Shown one piece after another: positions 8,182 through 17,351 of a stretch of 64,000 nucleotides of DNA. Location of the stretch: NCBI RefSeq assembly GCF_003688285.1, contig NZ_RCNT01000007.1:124001-188000 (forward strand), read 5' to 3'. Each line of letters opens with the position of its first letter. Positions within the stretch are counted from its first letter, which is position 1. The notes under the pieces are model-generated. The model saw only the letters and a program-made list of their open reading frames with translations, did not search any database and was not told the DNA's origin. Source of the stretch: Rhodophyticola porphyridii. Lineage in GTDB: Bacteria > Pseudomonadota > Alphaproteobacteria > Rhodobacterales > Rhodobacteraceae. The translations under genes and the position numbers were made by a program.

Positions 8182-9021
8182 ATGGCCGATATCGCTTTGA
8201 TCCGATCCAAGCCGCGCAAGCCCCCGTTGTCGATCCCGAAAGGCGCGGCGGACGGGGCGTTCATCACCTATGCCACTCTTCTGCTGGCCTTTCTCTATAT
8301 GCCGGTGGCGATTCTGATCATCTTCAGTTTCAACGACTCGCGGGTTCTGGCCTGGCCGCTCTCGGGCTTCACGCTCGACTGGTACAGGACGCTCTTTGCC
8401 AATGCGGACCTGCTGGAGGCGGTGGGCAACAGCTTTTACGTGGCCACCCTGTCGACGGCCCTGGCACTCTGCATCGGGATCCCCGCGGCCATGGCGTTGC
8501 ACCGGTTCGTCTTTCCGGGAAAGGCCCTCTTTCGGCGCCTGCTGCTTCTGCCGATCGCCCTGCCGGGAATCGTCACCGGCATCTCGATGCTCAACTTCTT
8601 CAACCTCATGGGCTTCAACCTGAGCCTGCACACGGTCGTTCTGGGCCATGCCACGGCCCTTTTGGCGGTGGTGGTCATCCAGGTCCTTGCCCGGCTGCAG
8701 CGGCTTCCGCCATCCCTTGAAGAGGCCTCCTCCGACCTCGGGGCAAGCGCGCTGGTCACCTTCTGGTATGTCACGTTGCCCAATATCAAGACAGCAATCG
8801 TCGGCAGCGGGCTTCTGGTGTTCGTCCTGTCCTTCGATGAAATCCCAGTGACCTTCTTTCTCACCGGACGCGATAACACCCTGCCGATGTATATCTACTC
8901 CACCATGCGGCGCGGCGTGACGCCGGAAATCAACGCAGTCGGGACTTTGCTTATTCTGTTCTCGGTTGTCCTGATCCTGCTGGCGGCGTTCCTGACCCGG
9001 CCGCCGGGGCGGAAACGCTGA
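8182..9021 (+). CDS. ABC transporter permease (PotC-like)
   Basis: The second permease of the importer, 279 residues with about six membrane segments. Its EAA loop (RLPPSLEEASSDLGASALVT, then FWYVTLPNIKTAIVG) is followed by the PotC-typical FDEIPVTFFLTG region. A longer hydrophilic N-terminus (about 25 residues) precedes the first helix. Together with the PotB-like gene it forms the heterodimeric channel. Separation of one base from the upstream gene argues for translational coupling. Confidence 0.9.
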   Translation: MADIALIRSKPRKPPLSIPKGAADGAFITYATLLLAFLYMPVAILIIFSFNDSRVLAWPLSGFTLDWYRTLFANADLLEAVGNSFYVATLSTALALCIGIPAAMALHRFVFPGKALFRRLLLLPIALPGIVTGISMLNFFNLMGFNLSLHTVVLGHATALLAVVVIQVLARLQRLPPSLEEASSDLGASALVTFWYVTLPNIKTAIVGSGLLVFVLSFDEIPVTFFLTGRDNTLPMYIYSTMRRGVTPEINAVGTLLILFSVVLILLAAFLTRPPGRKR

Positions 9022-9069
9022 GACAGCCGCAGAAGGCATGAACGAAACCCACCACAGGAAGGATCAGAT

Positions 9070-9933
9070 ATGTCCCTAGCGATCATAGGCTTAGGCAATA
9101 TGGGCAGCGCCATCGCCGAGGCCGCGATAACCGGCGGCCACCAAGTCGCCGTATGGAACCGCACCCCTGAAAAGGCGGAGGCATTCGCAGACCGGGCCAC
9201 GGTGGCCGAGAGCTTGGCAGAGGCCATTGCCGCCACCGACATGCAAGTCTGGGTGCTGTCCGACTACGAGACGACCGAGGCCGTGCTCGCAGAGACAGGC
9301 GTGTCCGCAGCCCTGGCAGGCAAGACCTTCGTGCAGCTTTGCAGCGGCACCCCGGCAGAAGCGCGCGCGCTCAGCGCGAAGGTGACGGATCTGGGCGCAC
9401 GATATCTGGACGGCAAGATTTTCACCTACCCGGCCAGGGTCGGCGCTGAAATGACCCGCTTCGCATACTCCGGTGACGAAGTTGTCTACAAGGCCTGCGC
9501 GCCGACGCTGAAGACCTTCGGGGCCAGATCCGGCTGGCTCGGGCCCGATCCGGGCTTTGCGGCGGCGGCAGACCTCGCCTGGCTGTCCTATCTCTACGGA
9601 TCCATGGTGGGTCTTTTCCAGGGCCTTGCCTTCACCCGGGCCGAGGGGATGCCGGACGAAGCGGTGTTCGGCTCCGTCCCGTCCTGGCTGGTGGAGATCG
9701 ACGCGGAGGCCAGATACAGCAAGGAGCTGATCGAACGGGGCGATTTCCACGGAGGCCAGGCGGAACTGGATGTGCATTTCGCGGCGATGCAACACCTGCT
9801 GGACACCGCACAGGCGACGAGCATCTCCAACGCCTTTCCCAGGATGATCGTCGATGTCTTCGGCGAGGCCCTTGAGCGGGGGTACGGCGGCATGGAGATC
9901 ACGGGCGGTCTCGAAGTGTTCTGCAAACCCTAG
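9070..9933 (+). CDS. NAD(P)-binding imine-reductase-like dehydrogenase
   Basis: A 287-residue member of the beta-hydroxyacid dehydrogenase/imine reductase superfamily. The N-terminal Rossmann fold has GLGNMGSAIA (7-16) and an NRT segment after beta-2 (30-32), the pattern that favours NADPH. The catalytic Lys of true 3-hydroxyisobutyrate dehydrogenases is missing. The equivalent helix reads ADLAWLSYLYGSMVGLFQG with Asp168, as in imine reductases and reductive aminases. The protein may therefore reduce a cyclic or open imine made from an imported amine. It follows the importer by 48 bases with GGAAGGATC as ribosome site. It could instead be a beta-HAD relative with altered chemistry. Confidence 0.75.
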   Translation: MSLAIIGLGNMGSAIAEAAITGGHQVAVWNRTPEKAEAFADRATVAESLAEAIAATDMQVWVLSDYETTEAVLAETGVSAALAGKTFVQLCSGTPAEARALSAKVTDLGARYLDGKIFTYPARVGAEMTRFAYSGDEVVYKACAPTLKTFGARSGWLGPDPGFAAAADLAWLSYLYGSMVGLFQGLAFTRAEGMPDEAVFGSVPSWLVEIDAEARYSKELIERGDFHGGQAELDVHFAAMQHLLDTAQATSISNAFPRMIVDVFGEALERGYGGMEITGGLEVFCKP

Positions 9934-9979
9934 CCGAGTATTTACTGCCCCTGCCCGATTGCGATAAGCTGGCCCGACT

Positions 9980-10022
9980 GAAAGGGCCGTTATGGCGGTG
10001 AGCCGTCGATGCCGGCCCTTTC
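9980..10022. repeat. Perfect 10-base inverted repeat in the leader of the second SDR gene
   Basis: GAAAGGGCCG (9980-9989) and CGGCCCTTTC (10013-10022) are perfectly complementary around a 23-base loop. The stem lies between the imine-reductase-like gene and the SDR start and ends about 27 bases before it. No T-run follows, so it is not a standard terminator. It could attenuate expression, protect mRNA ends or act as an operator. The ATG at 9992 lies inside the loop, which argues against its use as the SDR start. Confidence 0.6.
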
Positions 10023-10048
10023 CAAATCTCAAACGGAGGCAGGACCGC

Positions 10049-10813
10049 TTGCAGCGCAGGAAGCTCGAGAACCTCGTCGCCGTGATCACCGGCGCGTCCA
10101 ACGGCTGCGGCCGGGCCGCGGTGCGGGAGTTCATCAAGGAAGGTGCTGCGGTGGTGGGCGCCGACCGGGATGAGGAAAACGGGCAAGCCCTGTCGGAGGA
10201 GTTGCAGAGCGACCGGTTTCTCTTCGTACCCGCCGATGTGTCCCGGTCGGGGCATGTGAAGGCGGTGGTGGAGGCGGCGCAGGCCACCTTCGGCGGCATC
10301 GACATCCTGTTCAATCAGGCTGGCGAGATCCAGGTGCAGCCGCTCCTGCAGGTGACCGAGACTGATTTCGATTTTCTGATCAACAACAACGTGCGCAGCG
10401 TGGTGCTGATGACCCAGGCCTGCCTGCCTTCGATGCTGCAAAAAGGCCGCGGGGCGATCATCACGACCTCCTCGGTCTCCGCCTCGACGGCCACGCCGAT
10501 GGAGGCGATCTATTGCACCACCAAAGCCGCGGTCACGCAGTTCACCCGCTCCGTCGCGGTGGAGTTCCGGGACCGTGGCATCCGCTCCAACGTGATCAGC
10601 CCCGGCTTTGTGCGCACCAAACACGGCGAGTACGAGATGGAGCAGTTGCGGCAACTGAATGTGCCCGCCAGCGAAGAGGACATCCGCACGCTGCAAGGGC
10701 GGATGTGTGAGCCCGAGGAGGTCGCCCGCGTCGCCGTTTTTCTGGCGTCCGACGACGCCAGTTTCATCAACGGGGCGGACATTACCGTCGACAACACATT
10801 TACAGTGATCTGA
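10049..10813 (+). CDS. SDR-family NAD(P)-dependent oxidoreductase, paralogue of the 3805 gene
   Basis: A short-chain dehydrogenase of 254 residues with TGASNGCGRA at the cofactor site, NQAG in place of NNAG, TSSVSAS (catalytic Ser), YCTTK (catalytic Tyr/Lys) and SPGFVRT. I place the start at TTG 10049: GGAGG lies 9 bases upstream and the frame from there matches where SDRs begin. The ATG at 9992 is in a hairpin loop. Its C-terminus is closely similar to the SDR at 3805-4617. It is followed one base later by the GntR regulator. It probably oxidises or reduces a hydroxyl intermediate of the imported compound. Confidence 0.86.
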   Translation: MQRRKLENLVAVITGASNGCGRAAVREFIKEGAAVVGADRDEENGQALSEELQSDRFLFVPADVSRSGHVKAVVEAAQATFGGIDILFNQAGEIQVQPLLQVTETDFDFLINNNVRSVVLMTQACLPSMLQKGRGAIITTSSVSASTATPMEAIYCTTKAAVTQFTRSVAVEFRDRGIRSNVISPGFVRTKHGEYEMEQLRQLNVPASEEDIRTLQGRMCEPEEVARVAVFLASDDASFINGADITVDNTFTVI

Positions 10814-10814
10814 G

Positions 10815-11576
10815 ATGTTCTGGACCGGAATCCGCATCGAAGGCGCACCCTTTCACGGCATCGCCTACGACTTGATCAAACGCCAGGTCGAGATCGGCGC
10901 GATGCGCCCGGGCGAGCAGTTTCCAGCGGAGCGCAAATTGTCGGAATCCCTGGGTATCTCGCGCGCGACCCTGCGCGAGGCGCTGAAACGACTGGAGGCC
11001 GAGGGGTATCTGGTCTCCAGCCGCGGGGCCAAGGGGGGGAACTTTGTCGCCGATGAGGATCAGATCAATCATCTGGCCCACACCTCGCTGCTCACCCGGC
11101 CCGATATGGCGTGGCGCAGTCTGGAGTATCTCAAGGCAATCCTCGAGGAGGCCGCGGTGCTGAGCTGCGAACGGCGCACACCGGCCGATCTGGCCGCGCT
11201 CGAAGCCGCGCATGGCATGCTGGACCCGGCCCGGCAGGCGGGGGATCTCCGCGAAGCGCAATACCTGTTCTTCTCGACCCTCGGGCACAGTTCGCGGAAC
11301 CCCTTCTTCGTGGAGGGGATCGAGCGGTCCCTCGCGGGTCTGAACACGCCCGTGCGCCCGGACAGCGTGGCGGATCGTGTGGCCGAATGGCGCCCGATCT
11401 GGCGCGCCCTCGCCGATGCGGTGGGCAACCGGCAGCCGGATGCGGCGGCGAAATCGGCGCGGCGTCTCTTTGACGTCAAGTCGCGCGAGGTCATCGCAGC
11501 CATGACCGCGACCGCACTGAACGACCCACCCGATGCAGATGGAAGCGCCGAGGCGACCGAGGGTGCCCTGAGTTGA
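10815..11576 (+). CDS. FadR/GntR-family transcriptional regulator (FCD domain)
   Basis: A 253-residue regulator. An N-terminal winged helix (about 10-75) carries LIKRQVEIGAMRPGEQFPAE and SLGISRATLREALKRLEAEG, the GntR signature. A helical FCD ligand-binding domain follows (about 85-235), with FSTLGHSSRNPFF. FCD proteins often sense carboxylate-type metabolites through a metal site. It ends the importer/SDR operon one base after the SDR. The palindrome over the promoter at 4955-4971 is a reasonable target. The last ~18 residues are acidic and low-complexity. Confidence 0.9.
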   Translation: MFWTGIRIEGAPFHGIAYDLIKRQVEIGAMRPGEQFPAERKLSESLGISRATLREALKRLEAEGYLVSSRGAKGGNFVADEDQINHLAHTSLLTRPDMAWRSLEYLKAILEEAAVLSCERRTPADLAALEAAHGMLDPARQAGDLREAQYLFFSTLGHSSRNPFFVEGIERSLAGLNTPVRPDSVADRVAEWRPIWRALADAVGNRQPDAAAKSARRLFDVKSREVIAAMTATALNDPPDADGSAEATEGALS

Positions 11577-11674
11577 GCAAGCCGGTCTACGCGCGCCGCA
11601 ACATCCCTGAGCACGCGCATATCGGCCCCCGGTTCGGGCGCGCGACGTCTGACCGCCCATGGGCGCACAGGATC

Positions 11675-13390
11675 TCAGGCGGTCAGTTCGACCGGCGGAG
11701 TTTCGTTACCCAGAACGCTGGTCCGTGACAGCGGCTCCCCCGTCGGCACCGGGACATCGGCCGGAGCCAGCAGCTGTTTGCCCAGGATCAGATCGGCGGC
11801 GCGCTCGGCAATCATGATCGTCGTGGCATTGGTATTGGCGCTGACGATCGACGGCATCACGGACGCGTCGACCACGCGCAGCCCCTCCGTCCCGTGAACC
11901 CGGAGTTCCGGGTCGACCACGGCCATCCGGTCCGTCCCCATCTTGCAGGTGCCGCAAAGGTGGAAATCGCCCGCGGTATTGTCGCGGATATAGTGGTCGA
12001 GCGCTTCGCGGGAAGCCACGCCGGGCCCCGGGTCGACCTCTCTGACGCCAAACCGGGCATTGGCCCTCTGTGAGGCGATCAGCCGTCCGACCTCGATGGC
12101 GTTGCGCATTTGCTGCATGTCGTGGTCCGTCGAAAGAAAGTTCGACATAAGGCGCGGTTGATCCATCGGGTTGGAGGAGCGCAATCTGAGCCAGCCCGAC
12201 CGTTCGATCCGGGTGGGTCCGATGCAATAGGTAAAGCCGTGCAAATCGGGGCTGAGCCCGTCATCATGGTCCATGACAACCGGCAGGTACTGGATATACA
12301 TATCCGGGTGCGGCACGGCGGGGTCGGAGCGCACGAGCGCCGCGGCCTCCACATTGTTGGTGGCCCCGGCGCCGGACTGGGTGGTGACCCAACGCGCGCC
12401 GGTGAACAGCATCAGATCCTTGCGCATGTAGCGCGACATCGAAATGGGCTTGTCCACATGGAACTTCATGTAGACGAGCGGATGGTCCTGCATGTTTTGG
12501 CCCACGCCGGGCAGGTCCGTGCGGCAGTCGATCCCCATCTCGCGCAGGTGATCCGCCGGGCCGATACCCGACAGCATCAGCATCTGCGGGCTGCCCGCCG
12601 CACCCGTGGTCAGGATCACCTCCCGTTCGGCGCGGGCGGAATATCCGTGGTCCCCGAAGCGGGAGAAGTTGACCCCCACGACCCGGTTGCCTTCGTGGAT
12701 CAGACCGCTGGCCTGGGCCTGGTCGATCACTGTAAGGTTCCTGCGATGCCGGTTCGGGCGGATATAGGCCTGCGCGGTGGAGGCGCGCACGCCGTTGTGG
12801 ACGTTCATCTGGAGATGACCCATCCCCTCTGGCTGGGCACCGTTCAGATCGTCGGAAACCGGGAAACCGGCCTGGGAGCCGGCCTCGATGAAGGCATCAT
12901 AGAGCGGAGTGGGAAAGCTGCCTTTCCTGACCGAGATCGGACCCGAGCCGCCGCGATAGGTGCATTCGCCGCCTTCCCACCGCTCCAGACGCTTGTAATA
13001 GGGCAGAACATTCCGCCAGGACCAACCTGCCGCGCCTTCGTCGACCCAACGCTGGAAATCCAGGGGATGCCCGCGCAGGAAGACCATGCCGTTGATGCTG
13101 GATGAGCCGCCAAGCACCTTGCCTCGCGGCTGGAAGATGCGGCGGCCGTGCATCGTGGGCTCTGGCTCGCCTTCCATCATCCAGTTGTATTTCTCGTTTC
13201 GCCAAACCCAGTCAAAGGCGGCGGGCATTTCGATCTTCCAGTAATCCATGAGCCCGCCACGGCTCTTGCCCGCCTCGATCAGCACGACCCTGATCGCGGG
13301 ATCCTCGGATAATCGGGCGGCCAGGGCACAGCCGGCGGAGCCACCCCCGATCACCACGTAGTCGGCAATTGCGGTCTTGTCCTTGTCCAT
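11675..13390 (-). CDS. GMC-family FAD oxidoreductase (choline dehydrogenase-like)
   Basis: A 571-residue glucose-methanol-choline oxidoreductase. The N-terminal dinucleotide site is VVIGGGSAGCALAARLSEDP, followed by the GMC signature GKVLGGSSSINGMVFLRGHP and TTGAAGSPQMLMLSGIGP. The C-terminal HLCGTCKMG...VVDASVMPSIVSANTNATTIMIAERA carries the catalytic His/Asn pair. It is in the BetA-like alcohol dehydrogenase group that feeds electrons to the respiratory chain. The substrate is probably an alcohol related to this catabolic block; choline is only one option and no betaine aldehyde dehydrogenase follows. It is convergent with the GntR gene and 62 bases downstream of the GlcG-like gene. Confidence 0.9.
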   Translation of the reverse strand: MDKDKTAIADYVVIGGGSAGCALAARLSEDPAIRVVLIEAGKSRGGLMDYWKIEMPAAFDWVWRNEKYNWMMEGEPEPTMHGRRIFQPRGKVLGGSSSINGMVFLRGHPLDFQRWVDEGAAGWSWRNVLPYYKRLERWEGGECTYRGGSGPISVRKGSFPTPLYDAFIEAGSQAGFPVSDDLNGAQPEGMGHLQMNVHNGVRASTAQAYIRPNRHRRNLTVIDQAQASGLIHEGNRVVGVNFSRFGDHGYSARAEREVILTTGAAGSPQMLMLSGIGPADHLREMGIDCRTDLPGVGQNMQDHPLVYMKFHVDKPISMSRYMRKDLMLFTGARWVTTQSGAGATNNVEAAALVRSDPAVPHPDMYIQYLPVVMDHDDGLSPDLHGFTYCIGPTRIERSGWLRLRSSNPMDQPRLMSNFLSTDHDMQQMRNAIEVGRLIASQRANARFGVREVDPGPGVASREALDHYIRDNTAGDFHLCGTCKMGTDRMAVVDPELRVHGTEGLRVVDASVMPSIVSANTNATTIMIAERAADLILGKQLLAPADVPVPTGEPLSRTSVLGNETPPVELTA

Positions 13391-13452
13391 CGCGATACCC
13401 TTTCGGCCGTGGGTTCTGAGTCTGCGGCGCGCTGTCTTCGCCCGTCCGGGGT

Positions 13453-13863
13453 TCAGCCCGGGAAAGCAGCCAGCATGGCCTGTGCGATCAGCACGTCATG
13501 CTCCACCGGCCCACCGGAGACGCCGACGGCACCGATGCACTTGCCCGCCCTCTCCACCGGGAGGCCACCTGCGATGGCGGTGAAACTGCGCCCGCGCCCG
13601 GCCGTTTCCAGGTTGAAGATCTCTCCGCCCGGCTGGACATCCGCCGACAGATCGCCATTGGGCATCTTGAAAGCGGCGGCAGTGTAGGCCTTGGTCACGG
13701 CGATCTCGGCGGTGCCGAACATCGCCTCGTCGCTGCGGGCAAAGCCAGCGATATTGCCGCCCTGATCGACAATCGAAACGCAGGAGGGCTCTTCCAACTC
13801 GGCGGCCTTGGTCAGCCCGGCGGCCAGCATCGCCATGATCTCTTCGCTGGTGATGTCAGTCAT
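13453..13863 (-). CDS. GlcG/HbpS-family protein (DUF336)
   Basis: A 136-residue protein with the full heme-degrading/HbpS fold: ALTKAAE-type first helix, SIVDQGGNIAGFARSDEA, AVTKAYTAAAF, GGLPVERAGKCIGAVGVSGG and a closing D...AQAMLAA. Members are found beside oxidoreductases for glycolate, propanediol and other alcohols and may handle a cofactor or reactive aldehyde; none of this is proven here. The start at 13863 is preceded by GGGGAGATCACAGAT. It is probably co-transcribed with the GMC oxidoreductase downstream. Confidence 0.85.
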   Translation of the reverse strand: MTDITSEEIMAMLAAGLTKAAELEEPSCVSIVDQGGNIAGFARSDEAMFGTAEIAVTKAYTAAAFKMPNGDLSADVQPGGEIFNLETAGRGRSFTAIAGGLPVERAGKCIGAVGVSGGPVEHDVLIAQAMLAAFPG

Positions 13864-13993
13864 ATCTGTGATCTCCCCAAATGGTTCTTAATATAGACCA
13901 TTGGGGGAGTGGCGCAGTCTGTCAAGCCGAAATCCCTCGGCGTTTCCCGCCGGTGAAAAGCGTAAGCCGGCGCGGTGCCGGGCGCGCGCCACC

Positions 13994-14878
13994 TTACGCC
14001 ATGGGCGTCTCCAGCCAGGCGATGAGCTTTTCCAGCGCCGCACTTGGTTGCGAATTCGCCTGCCAAACAAGGTAGTAGGCACCGCCCGCGGGGACAGGCC
14101 TGTCATCCAAAGGCGCCAGACGTCCGGCGGCGATCTCTGCCTCGGCCAGATACTCCGGCATCAAGGCGACCCCGAGCCCCGCCGCCGTGGCCGCCGCAAG
14201 GCTGGAGAATTGATCAAAAACCATACCTCTGAGCCGGGTCGCAGGCACGCCCTTGGCCGCGAACCATTCCTCCCAACCGCCCGGCCGGCTGTCGAGATGC
14301 AAAAGCCGGGCGTTGAGCAGAGACGCCGGCTCGGGCAGCGCGGCGGGTGCCGCAGAGGCAGCGCAGACCGGGATCATCCGCTCTCGCGCCAGCTCCAGAT
14401 ACCTGACCCCGGGCCAGTCCCGCGCGCCGTAATGCAGGGCCGCATCGAAGCTTTCGAGGTCGAAATCGAAGGGCGAGAGGCGCGCGCGCTGGTTGATGTA
14501 GATATCCGGGTTCTGATCACAGAATCCCTTGAGCCGGGGGGTCAGCCAGACCGCGCCAAAACTAGGCAGGACGGCAAGATTGATGATATCGCGGTTCCCG
14601 CCCGCCTTGATCTCCAGCGAGGCTTTGGCGAGGCCATGCAGGACCTGACGCACCGAGGCCGCGTAGCGGGACCCCGCCTTGGTCAGCGCAAGCCCCTTGC
14701 CATCCCGGACAAACATCGACACGCCCAACTGCTCTTCGAGCACCTTCAGTTGACGGCTGATCGCAGAATGGGTGAGCGACAGTTCCTCCGCGGCGGCAAC
14801 GGCGGTGCCGAGCCGGTCGAACGCCTCAAGCGCGAGCAGAGAACTGATCGAGGGTAGAAATCGCCGGGGCGCAATCAT
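13994..14878 (-). CDS. LysR-family regulator, divergent from the 2-aminoadipate/glutaryl-CoA operon
   Basis: A 294-residue LysR regulator. The start is ATG 14878 (MIAPRRFLPSISSLLALEAF), not the upstream in-frame 14989, because the helix-turn-helix (TAVAAAEELSLTHSAISRQL) then sits at the usual residues 22-45. The substrate-binding domain fills residues about 95-290 and resembles the GcvA subgroup. It points away from the aminotransferase-gcdH operon with 109 bases between the starts, the usual geometry for a LysR regulator of its neighbour. By analogy with GcdR it may sense glutarate or a 2-aminoadipate pathway intermediate. Confidence 0.9.
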   Translation of the reverse strand: MIAPRRFLPSISSLLALEAFDRLGTAVAAAEELSLTHSAISRQLKVLEEQLGVSMFVRDGKGLALTKAGSRYAASVRQVLHGLAKASLEIKAGGNRDIINLAVLPSFGAVWLTPRLKGFCDQNPDIYINQRARLSPFDFDLESFDAALHYGARDWPGVRYLELARERMIPVCAASAAPAALPEPASLLNARLLHLDSRPGGWEEWFAAKGVPATRLRGMVFDQFSSLAAATAAGLGVALMPEYLAEAEIAAGRLAPLDDRPVPAGGAYYLVWQANSQPSAALEKLIAWLETPMA

Positions 14879-14894
14879 GTGACAAATCCTCCAA

Positions 14895-14931
14895 CCATTG
14901 TTCGGAACCTTCAATATTCCATGGTGAATGG
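14895..14931. promoter_or_regulatory. Candidate LysR binding site in the divergent region
   Basis: Inside the 109-base divergent region lies ATTC-CATGGT-GAAT (14916-14929), an inverted repeat fitting the LysR T-N11-A rule. A wider pair, CCATT (14895-14899) and AATGG (14927-14931), surrounds it. No close sigma-70 match is seen downstream, as expected for an activator-dependent promoter. Assignment to the adjacent LysR is by position only. Confidence 0.4.
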
Positions 14932-14987
14932 TTTTGATAGGTTGACGGTACAGGTCACTTTCAAGGCACGTCAGGGAGGCAGGGATC

Positions 14988-16157
14988 ATAGCGTTTCACC
15001 GGGCAAAGCGCATCGCTGCGATCGAGGTATCCGAAATCGCCCGCCTGACCGAGGCGGCGGCTGAAATGCGGGCCAAGGGCATCGATGTTGTGGCGCTGTC
15101 GACCGGAGAGCCCGACTTTGTGACGCCGGCCCATGTGATCGAGGCCGCCCATGCCGCCGCCCTGCAAGGCCAGACCCGCTATCCCGCGACCCGCGGCACC
15201 GCGCCCCTGCGCGCGGCCATCGCGGAGGGCGCCCGGGCAAACCCGGCGGAGGTGATCGTCTCAACCGGGGCCAAGCAGGTGCTGGCCAACGCCATGCTCG
15301 CCAGTCTCGATCCCGGGGACGAGGTGATCATCCCCGCACCCTACTGGACCAGCTATCCCGATATTGTGGCCCTGGCCGGAGGGCGGCCGGTGGCGGTGGC
15401 CTGCCCGATGGCGCAGGGCTTCAAACTGACGCCTGAGGCTCTGGCCGCCGCCATCACGCCCCGCACCCGCTGGCTGTTCCTGAACACCCCCTCCAACCCC
15501 TGCGGCGCGCTTTACACAGAGGCCGAGCTCAGCGCCCTGGCGGAGGTGCTGGACCAGCACCCAGATATCATGGTGCTGGCCGATGAAATCTACGCCCATC
15601 TCGCCTATACCGCCTTCCGGTCGTTCCGGGACGTGGCCCCCGCCCTGCGGGACCGCGTTCTGATCGTCAATGGCGTGTCGAAAGCCTATGCCATGACCGG
15701 TTGGCGGATCGGCTGGGGGATCGGGCCGCGCCCGCTGATCGACGCGATGACCGCGGTGCAGGGGCAGATCACCTCGGGTGCCTCGTCGATATCGCAGGCG
15801 GCGGCGCTGGCCGCGCTTACCGGTCCCCAGGACCTGCTGGCCGAGCGGCTGGCCGTGCTGCGCGACCGGCGCGACGGTGTGGTGGCACGACTGTCCGCCA
15901 TGCCGGGGGTCAGATGCCCGGTGCCCGATGGCGCATTCTACGTCTTTCCCAATGTGGAGGGCGCAATGGCCCGGCTCGGCTTCGAGACCGACGGGGCCTT
16001 TTGCGCGGCCCTGCTGGAGCACCGGCAACTGGCCGTGGTCCCGGGCAGTGCCTTCGGGCTGCCGGGGCATCTGCGGCTCTCCTTCGCCTATTCCACCGAA
16101 GATCTCGATCGCGGCCTGAGCCGCATCGCCAAGTTTCTGGGAGCCGGGCATGCCTGA
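14988..16157 (+). CDS. Class I/II aminotransferase, possible 2-aminoadipate aminotransferase, with apparent ATA start
   Basis: A PLP-dependent fold-type I aminotransferase of 389 residues if started at 14988. It has [10 protein letters not shown], the [10 protein letters not shown] segment, [11 protein letters not shown], the cofactor Asp/Tyr in [12 protein letters not shown], the PLP-binding Lys in [17 protein letters not shown], and the closing Arg in LRLSFAYS. The first ATG (15066) would cut off the conserved first helix ([20 protein letters not shown]), which is in frame upstream. No ATG, GTG or TTG exists in frame between the stop at 14943 and 15066. GGAGG lies 8 bases before ATA 14988, exactly where an ATG is expected. 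The context (gcdH, fused E1, ALDH7) suggests the 2-aminoadipate to 2-oxoadipate step. An aspartate/general aminotransferase remains possible. Confidence 0.88.
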   Translation: MAFHRAKRIAAIEVSEIARLTEAAAEMRAKGIDVVALSTGEPDFVTPAHVIEAAHAAALQGQTRYPATRGTAPLRAAIAEGARANPAEVIVSTGAKQVLANAMLASLDPGDEVIIPAPYWTSYPDIVALAGGRPVAVACPMAQGFKLTPEALAAAITPRTRWLFLNTPSNPCGALYTEAELSALAEVLDQHPDIMVLADEIYAHLAYTAFRSFRDVAPALRDRVLIVNGVSKAYAMTGWRIGWGIGPRPLIDAMTAVQGQITSGASSISQAAALAALTGPQDLLAERLAVLRDRRDGVVARLSAMPGVRCPVPDGAFYVFPNVEGAMARLGFETDGAFCAALLEHRQLAVVPGSAFGLPGHLRLSFAYSTEDLDRGLSRIAKFLGAGHA

Positions 16158-17343
16158 TGCGTCCATCCCCACCTTCGATCCCAAGGATCCGTTCCTGCTA
16201 ATCCGGCAACTTGAGGAAGAGGAACGGCTGATCGCCGAAAGCGCCCGCGCCTTTTGCCTGAAGCATTTGGCCCCGCGGGTAAAAAAGGCCTACGAGACCG
16301 AGGAGGCGGACCGCACCATCCTCCAGGAGATGGGCGCCCATGGACTGCTCGGCGTGACTCTGCCCGAAAGCGCCGGAGGTCTGAATGCGGGCTATGTCGC
16401 CTATGGGCTGATCGCCCGCGAGGTGGAGCGGATCGACAGCGGCTATCGCTCCATGATGTCCGTGCAGTCGAGCCTCGTGATCCACCCGATCCACGCCTAT
16501 GGCAGCCAGGCTCAGCGTGACAGATACCTGCCGAAGCTGATCAGCGGGGAATGGGTCGGCTGCTTTGGCCTGACGGAGCCCGACGCCGGATCGGACCCGG
16601 GCGGGATGACCACGCGCGCCGAAAAGATCGACGGCGGCTACCGTCTGACCGGCAGCAAGACGTGGATCTCGAACGCCCCCATCGCCGATGTCTTCGTGGT
16701 CTGGGCCAAATCCGATGCCCATGACGGCAAGATCCGCGGCTTTGTGCTGGAACGCGGAACGGCGAACCTCTCGGCGCCCAGGATCGACCATAAGCTGTCG
16801 CTGAGGGCTTCGGTCACCGGCGAGATCGTGATGGACGGGGTGGAGGTCGGCGACGATGCGCTCCTGCCGGGGGCGGAAGGGCTCAAGGGGCCATTCGGCT
16901 GCCTGAACCGCGCGCGCTACGGCATTGCATGGGGCGTCATGGGGGCCGCGGAGGCCTGTTGGCATGCGGCCCTGCAATACGGCCTCGACCGTGTGCAGTT
17001 CGGCAGGCCGCTCGCCGCCACGCAGCTTTACCAGAAGAAGCTCGCCGACATGCAGACGGAGATCGCACTTGGCCTGCAGGCCAATCTGCGGGTGGGGCGG
17101 CTCTTTGATGAAAACCGTGCGGCGCCGGAAGTGGTCTCCCTGATCAAGCGAAACAACTGCGGCAAGGCTCTGGACATTGCCCGCGCTGCGCGGGACATGC
17201 ACGGAGGCAATGGGATTTCCGGCGAATTCCCGGTGATGCGGCACATGATCAACCTTGAAACGGTGAATACCTATGAGGGCACGCATGACATTCACGCCCT
17301 GATCCTCGGGCGCGCGCAGACCGGGTTTCAGGCGTTCATGTGA
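16150..17343 (+). CDS. gcdH: Glutaryl-CoA dehydrogenase
   Basis: An acyl-CoA dehydrogenase of 397 residues with features specific to glutaryl-CoA dehydrogenase: [17 protein letters not shown], whose Arg100 matches the residue that binds the substrate gamma-carboxylate, and [17 protein letters not shown], with catalytic base Glu376. FAD-binding [15 protein letters not shown] and [11 protein letters not shown] are present. It oxidises and decarboxylates glutaryl-CoA to crotonyl-CoA and passes electrons to ETF. It overlaps the aminotransferase by 8 bases and is followed directly by the fused E1, placing it at the end of a lysine/2-aminoadipate route. Confidence 0.93.
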   Translation: MPDASIPTFDPKDPFLLIRQLEEEERLIAESARAFCLKHLAPRVKKAYETEEADRTILQEMGAHGLLGVTLPESAGGLNAGYVAYGLIAREVERIDSGYRSMMSVQSSLVIHPIHAYGSQAQRDRYLPKLISGEWVGCFGLTEPDAGSDPGGMTTRAEKIDGGYRLTGSKTWISNAPIADVFVVWAKSDAHDGKIRGFVLERGTANLSAPRIDHKLSLRASVTGEIVMDGVEVGDDALLPGAEGLKGPFGCLNRARYGIAWGVMGAAEACWHAALQYGLDRVQFGRPLAATQLYQKKLADMQTEIALGLQANLRVGRLFDENRAAPEVVSLIKRNNCGKALDIARAARDMHGGNGISGEFPVMRHMINLETVNTYEGTHDIHALILGRAQTGFQAFM

Positions 17344-17351
17344 GGTTGGCC

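Noticed and set aside
9992-10048. ATG 9992 as start of the second SDR
   Set aside because: It lies in the loop of a strong hairpin and adds an Arg-rich stretch not seen in SDRs; TTG 10049 has GGAGG at the right distance.
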